This document shows, piece after piece, positions 62,555 through 64,000 of a stretch of 64,000 nt of DNA. Position numbers and translations under genes: made by a program. Source of the stretch: Sinohyriopsis cumingii (lineage: Eukaryota; Mollusca; Bivalvia; Unionida; Unionidae); the NCBI GenBank assembly GCA_028554795.2, contig CM068827.1, positions 70,095,809-70,159,808 on the forward strand, read 5' to 3'. How positions within the stretch are numbered: the first letter of the stretch is position 1; every line of letters starts with the position of its first letter. Below the pieces are notes generated by a model. That model saw nothing but the letters and a program-made list of their open reading frames with translations. It did not search any database and had not been told where the DNA came from.

Positions 62555-62670
62555 CGAGTGTTTCTTTTAGGTCCGCGCGTTGTTGTTGTTTTTTGGTCAT
62601 GATCTAGGTAAGATGAATTTTATGTTTTTAGGGGGATGTTTTCCTTCACGTTCGCGCTTTCAGTATAAAT
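62555..62670 (+). promoter_or_regulatory. Shared upstream promoter element, copies 2a and 2b, with TATA
   Basis: A degenerate copy (TTTCTTTTAGGTCCGCGCG) at 62560-62580 and a full copy GGGGATGTTTTCCTTCACGT/TCGCGCTTT at 62632-62660, then TATAAAT at 62664-62670. Between them is GGTCATGATCTAGGTAAGAT, repeated before cassette 3. Confidence 0.78.
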
Positions 62671-62726
62671 TGAAACTCGTTCGGCAGTCCAACTACCCTT
62701 GTTGATTGATCAACACAGCCAGAAGA

Positions 62727-63035
62727 ATGACTAGCAGAATAGTGAAACTGTTAGAACTCCAGATGCACCTGGAATATGCCAGGCGGATAGTAAACGAACT
62801 ATCAGCGGAGGCTATCGTAGAAGAAGCAAGAATAAAGAAGGAAGAAGAGGAGAGAAGACAGAGGGAAGAGGAGGAAAAGAAAAGAGAAGAGATGATGTCG
62901 TTTAATATTCCTGAAACAGAGGATTGGGCTGCTGAAGCGAATCATCCTCCCTCTGCGCTCCCCAGAAGAAAGGTGAAAGAAGACTGGGGAAGAAGATGCG
63001 TGTGCGGCGCCAGGCCAGGAAGGTGCAACCATTAG
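62727..63035 (+). CDS. Terminal cassette gene 2: coiled-coil protein
   Basis: About 102 residues starting MTSRIVKLLELQMHLEYARR (ATG at about 62727; an earlier ATT/ATC-type start in frame at 62706 is less likely). The middle is a nearly pure Glu/Arg/Lys helix (about residues 38-60, KKEEEERRQREEEEKKREE), and the end is Cys/Arg-containing (RRCVCGARPGRC). Stem-loop D follows 27 nt after the stop. TATA is about 57 bp upstream of the ATG. It has the same organisation as cassette gene 1. Confidence 0.65.
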   Translation: MTSRIVKLLELQMHLEYARRIVNELSAEAIVEEARIKKEEEERRQREEEEKKREEMMSFNIPETEDWAAEANHPPSALPRRKVKEDWGRRCVCGARPGRCNH

Positions 63036-63062
63036 ATAGGTGCATCTGGAGTTTAAAAAAAC

Positions 63063-63078
63063 AGCCCTTTTCAGGGCT
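63063..63078 (+). promoter_or_regulatory. Histone-type 3' stem-loop D
   Basis: Stem AGCCCT/AGGGCT with TTTC loop, followed by ACCCA, with AGAAAAGAAA at 63091-63100, 12 nt after the stem. Confidence 0.9.
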
Positions 63079-63104
63079 ACCCAATAGTCTAGAAAAGAAA
63101 TAAC

Positions 63105-63300
63105 TATTAATTTGCCAATGTGAGTAGGTAGAGTAGTGTGAAAATAAACACTAACTCTTTTTTAAGATAGTGTGAGGGTATGCGTTTGTGTGTTTGTGTG
63201 TTTGTGTTTGTAAGAGCTCAGGTATGTTTGTGTGAATAGTAGATTATGGGTTTCTTAGCGTATGTGAAGAGTAAAGTTAGGGTTTTATTATATGAAATGA
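63105..63300. other. Spacer between terminal cassettes 2 and 3
   Basis: Starts with the conserved 3' flank shared with cassette 1, then GT-rich DNA. No gene. Confidence 0.5.
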
Positions 63301-63307
63301 GAAAGTA

Positions 63308-63418
63308 GGGGGATGTTTTCCTTCACGTACGCGCGTTGTTGGGTCATGATCTAGGTAAGATCCATTTTATGTTTTTAGGGGATGTTTTCCTTCACGTTCG
63401 CGCTTTGAGTATAAAACT
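63308..63418 (+). promoter_or_regulatory. Shared upstream promoter element, copies 3a and 3b, with TATA
   Basis: Copy 3a GGGGATGTTTTCCTTCACGT/ACGCGCG (63308-63335) and copy 3b GGGGATGTTTTCCTTCACGT/TCGCGCTTT (63378-63406), then TATAAAACT (63410-63418). The ATG is at 63468, about 50 bp after the TATA. Confidence 0.8.
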
Positions 63419-63467
63419 AACAGTGTTGGCCATTGGAACCCATTCTACGGAATAAGCAAACAAGAAG

Positions 63468-64000
63468 ATGCCAGCAGCTTCAGCTTTATATAACAATCTT
63501 ATGGGAAGTTGGTATTGGATGGTAGATGGATTGAGTGTAGTAGAAAGGGTTGAACAGGAATGGAGGTATGCAGTGACAAAAGACTTCGTCTCAAGACAAG
63601 TAACCAGCCTCCACTTATCCGTAAATATTGTAAAAGAAATGATACAGGATGAGGAGAAGAGAATCAGAGGTTTAATTAACCCACCGTATGTCAAAGTGGG
63701 TAAGTTAAAAGAAGCGATAGATCATGTGACGAGTGCAAGGTGCTTTCTAGAAGACATTGTAGAATGGACAGATTGGTGTTTCGCGAAGTGGGGGTTAGAA
63801 AAACTTAAGAAAGCTGAAGAACTAATGAGGAATGTGCTGACCGAAGAGGTCAAGAAGATCAAAGAAAAGTGGTTAAAGGAAAGAAAAGAAGAAGAAGAAA
63901 ATAGAAAAAAAAGGGATGAATTCGAAAAACTGAACACAAACTGGATGAAAATCCAAGAGAAGTTCCGGGCCATGGGCCACCCGGACTGGTTGCCGGAAAC
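63468..64000 (+). CDS. Terminal cassette gene 3: coiled-coil protein (runs off the window)
   Basis: At least 177 residues, open to the window edge. It starts MPAASALYNNLMGSWYWMVD and becomes strongly helical and charged (KEKWLKERKEEEENRKKRDE near residue 145) before a less charged part (NTNWMKIQEKFRAMG). Promoter elements 3a, 3b and a TATA box lie immediately upstream. It resembles cassette genes 1 and 2 in layout; a stem-loop would be expected past the window end. No family was recognised. It carries no stop in this frame inside the window. Confidence 0.7.
   Translation, partial: MPAASALYNNLMGSWYWMVDGLSVVERVEQEWRYAVTKDFVSRQVTSLHLSVNIVKEMIQDEEKRIRGLINPPYVKVGKLKEAIDHVTSARCFLEDIVEWTDWCFAKWGLEKLKKAEELMRNVLTEEVKKIKEKWLKERKEEEENRKKRDEFEKLNTNWMKIQEKFRAMGHPDWLPE

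Larger units (their letters stand above)
44161..64000. mobile_element. Element 2: intact adintovirus/Maverick-like element (right end outside window)
   Basis: The block encodes the full set expected of an integrating dsDNA virus of this class: protein-primed polymerase B, chromodomain integrase, A32-type ATPase, adenain-type protease, major and minor capsid proteins, and basic core proteins, together with accessory BIR and F-box-like proteins. All frames are open. The left end is placed at the AT homopolymer block 44155-44200, where host minisatellites stop. No terminal inverted repeat could be checked because the right end is outside. The element is inserted right of CLN6 exon 5. Confidence 0.85.

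Noticed and set aside
44284-63035. Captured histone genes, because of the histone-type stem-loops
   Set aside because: None of the proteins before the stem-loops has a histone fold or histone tail sequence.

Overview
The window looks like a piece of a marine mollusc (lophotrochozoan) nuclear genome. It is AT-rich, gene-sparse DNA with tRNA-derived SINEs, very long AT/GT/CT microsatellites, several minisatellites and MITEs. Two cellular genes can be recognised: an intronless FEM1-type ankyrin protein (18798-20738, +) and a spread-out CLN6 gene (+), of which five exons were found by joining reading frame, splice sites and family match (29394-29494, 31876-31948, 35890-35988, 39418-39606, 42964-43019). 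The species assignment rests on the style of repeats and is an inference.

Two integrated large DNA elements of the Maverick/Polinton-adintovirus kind bracket the cellular genes. Element 1 (about 1-9.3 kb, running off the left edge) is old and broken. It holds fibre-like and membrane-protein remnants, a truncated capsid-type protein, an HNH nuclease, a zinc-ribbon protein, a polymerase-helicase-HNH fusion, an integrase, a zinc-ribbon/PLA2 protein and a packaging ATPase. Each larger gene carries stops or frameshifts.

Element 2 (about 44.2 kb to beyond 64 kb) is intact in the part seen, and its coding sequence is visibly less AT-rich than the flanks. In order it has: a small basic gene (-), a Q-rich coiled-coil gene (+), a CCHC zinc-knuckle gene (-), an OTU-domain/protein-primed DNA polymerase B fusion, two BIR (IAP-type) proteins, a tandem pair of F-box-like proteins, overlapping small ORFs including a membrane protein, the A32-type ATPase, two related basic core proteins, a conserved scaffold-like protein, a chromodomain integrase, a two-helix membrane protein, the penton-type and major capsid proteins with a basic pVI/pX-like protein between them, a Cys-rich conserved protein, an adenain-type protease, and then three small coiled-coil genes at the right end, the last cut by the window edge. 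No frameshift or internal stop is visible, so this is a recent insertion or a genome close to an active virus. It lies just right of CLN6 exon 5, and the remaining CLN6 exons are not in the window, so it probably sits inside a CLN6 intron.

The most unusual signal is that four small genes near the two ends of element 2 end, 26-38 nt after their stop codons, in a perfect replication-dependent histone-type 3' stem-loop (six-base-pair stem, UUUC loop, ACC-type tail, purine-rich downstream element), although none encodes a histone. The structural genes lack this and use AATAAA-type or no visible signals. The right-end small genes also share a repeated promoter module. A second unusual signal is in CLN6: two intronic minisatellites are made of copies of the adjoining exon-intron junction, one from the 5' splice site of exon 2 and one from the 3' splice site of exon 5.
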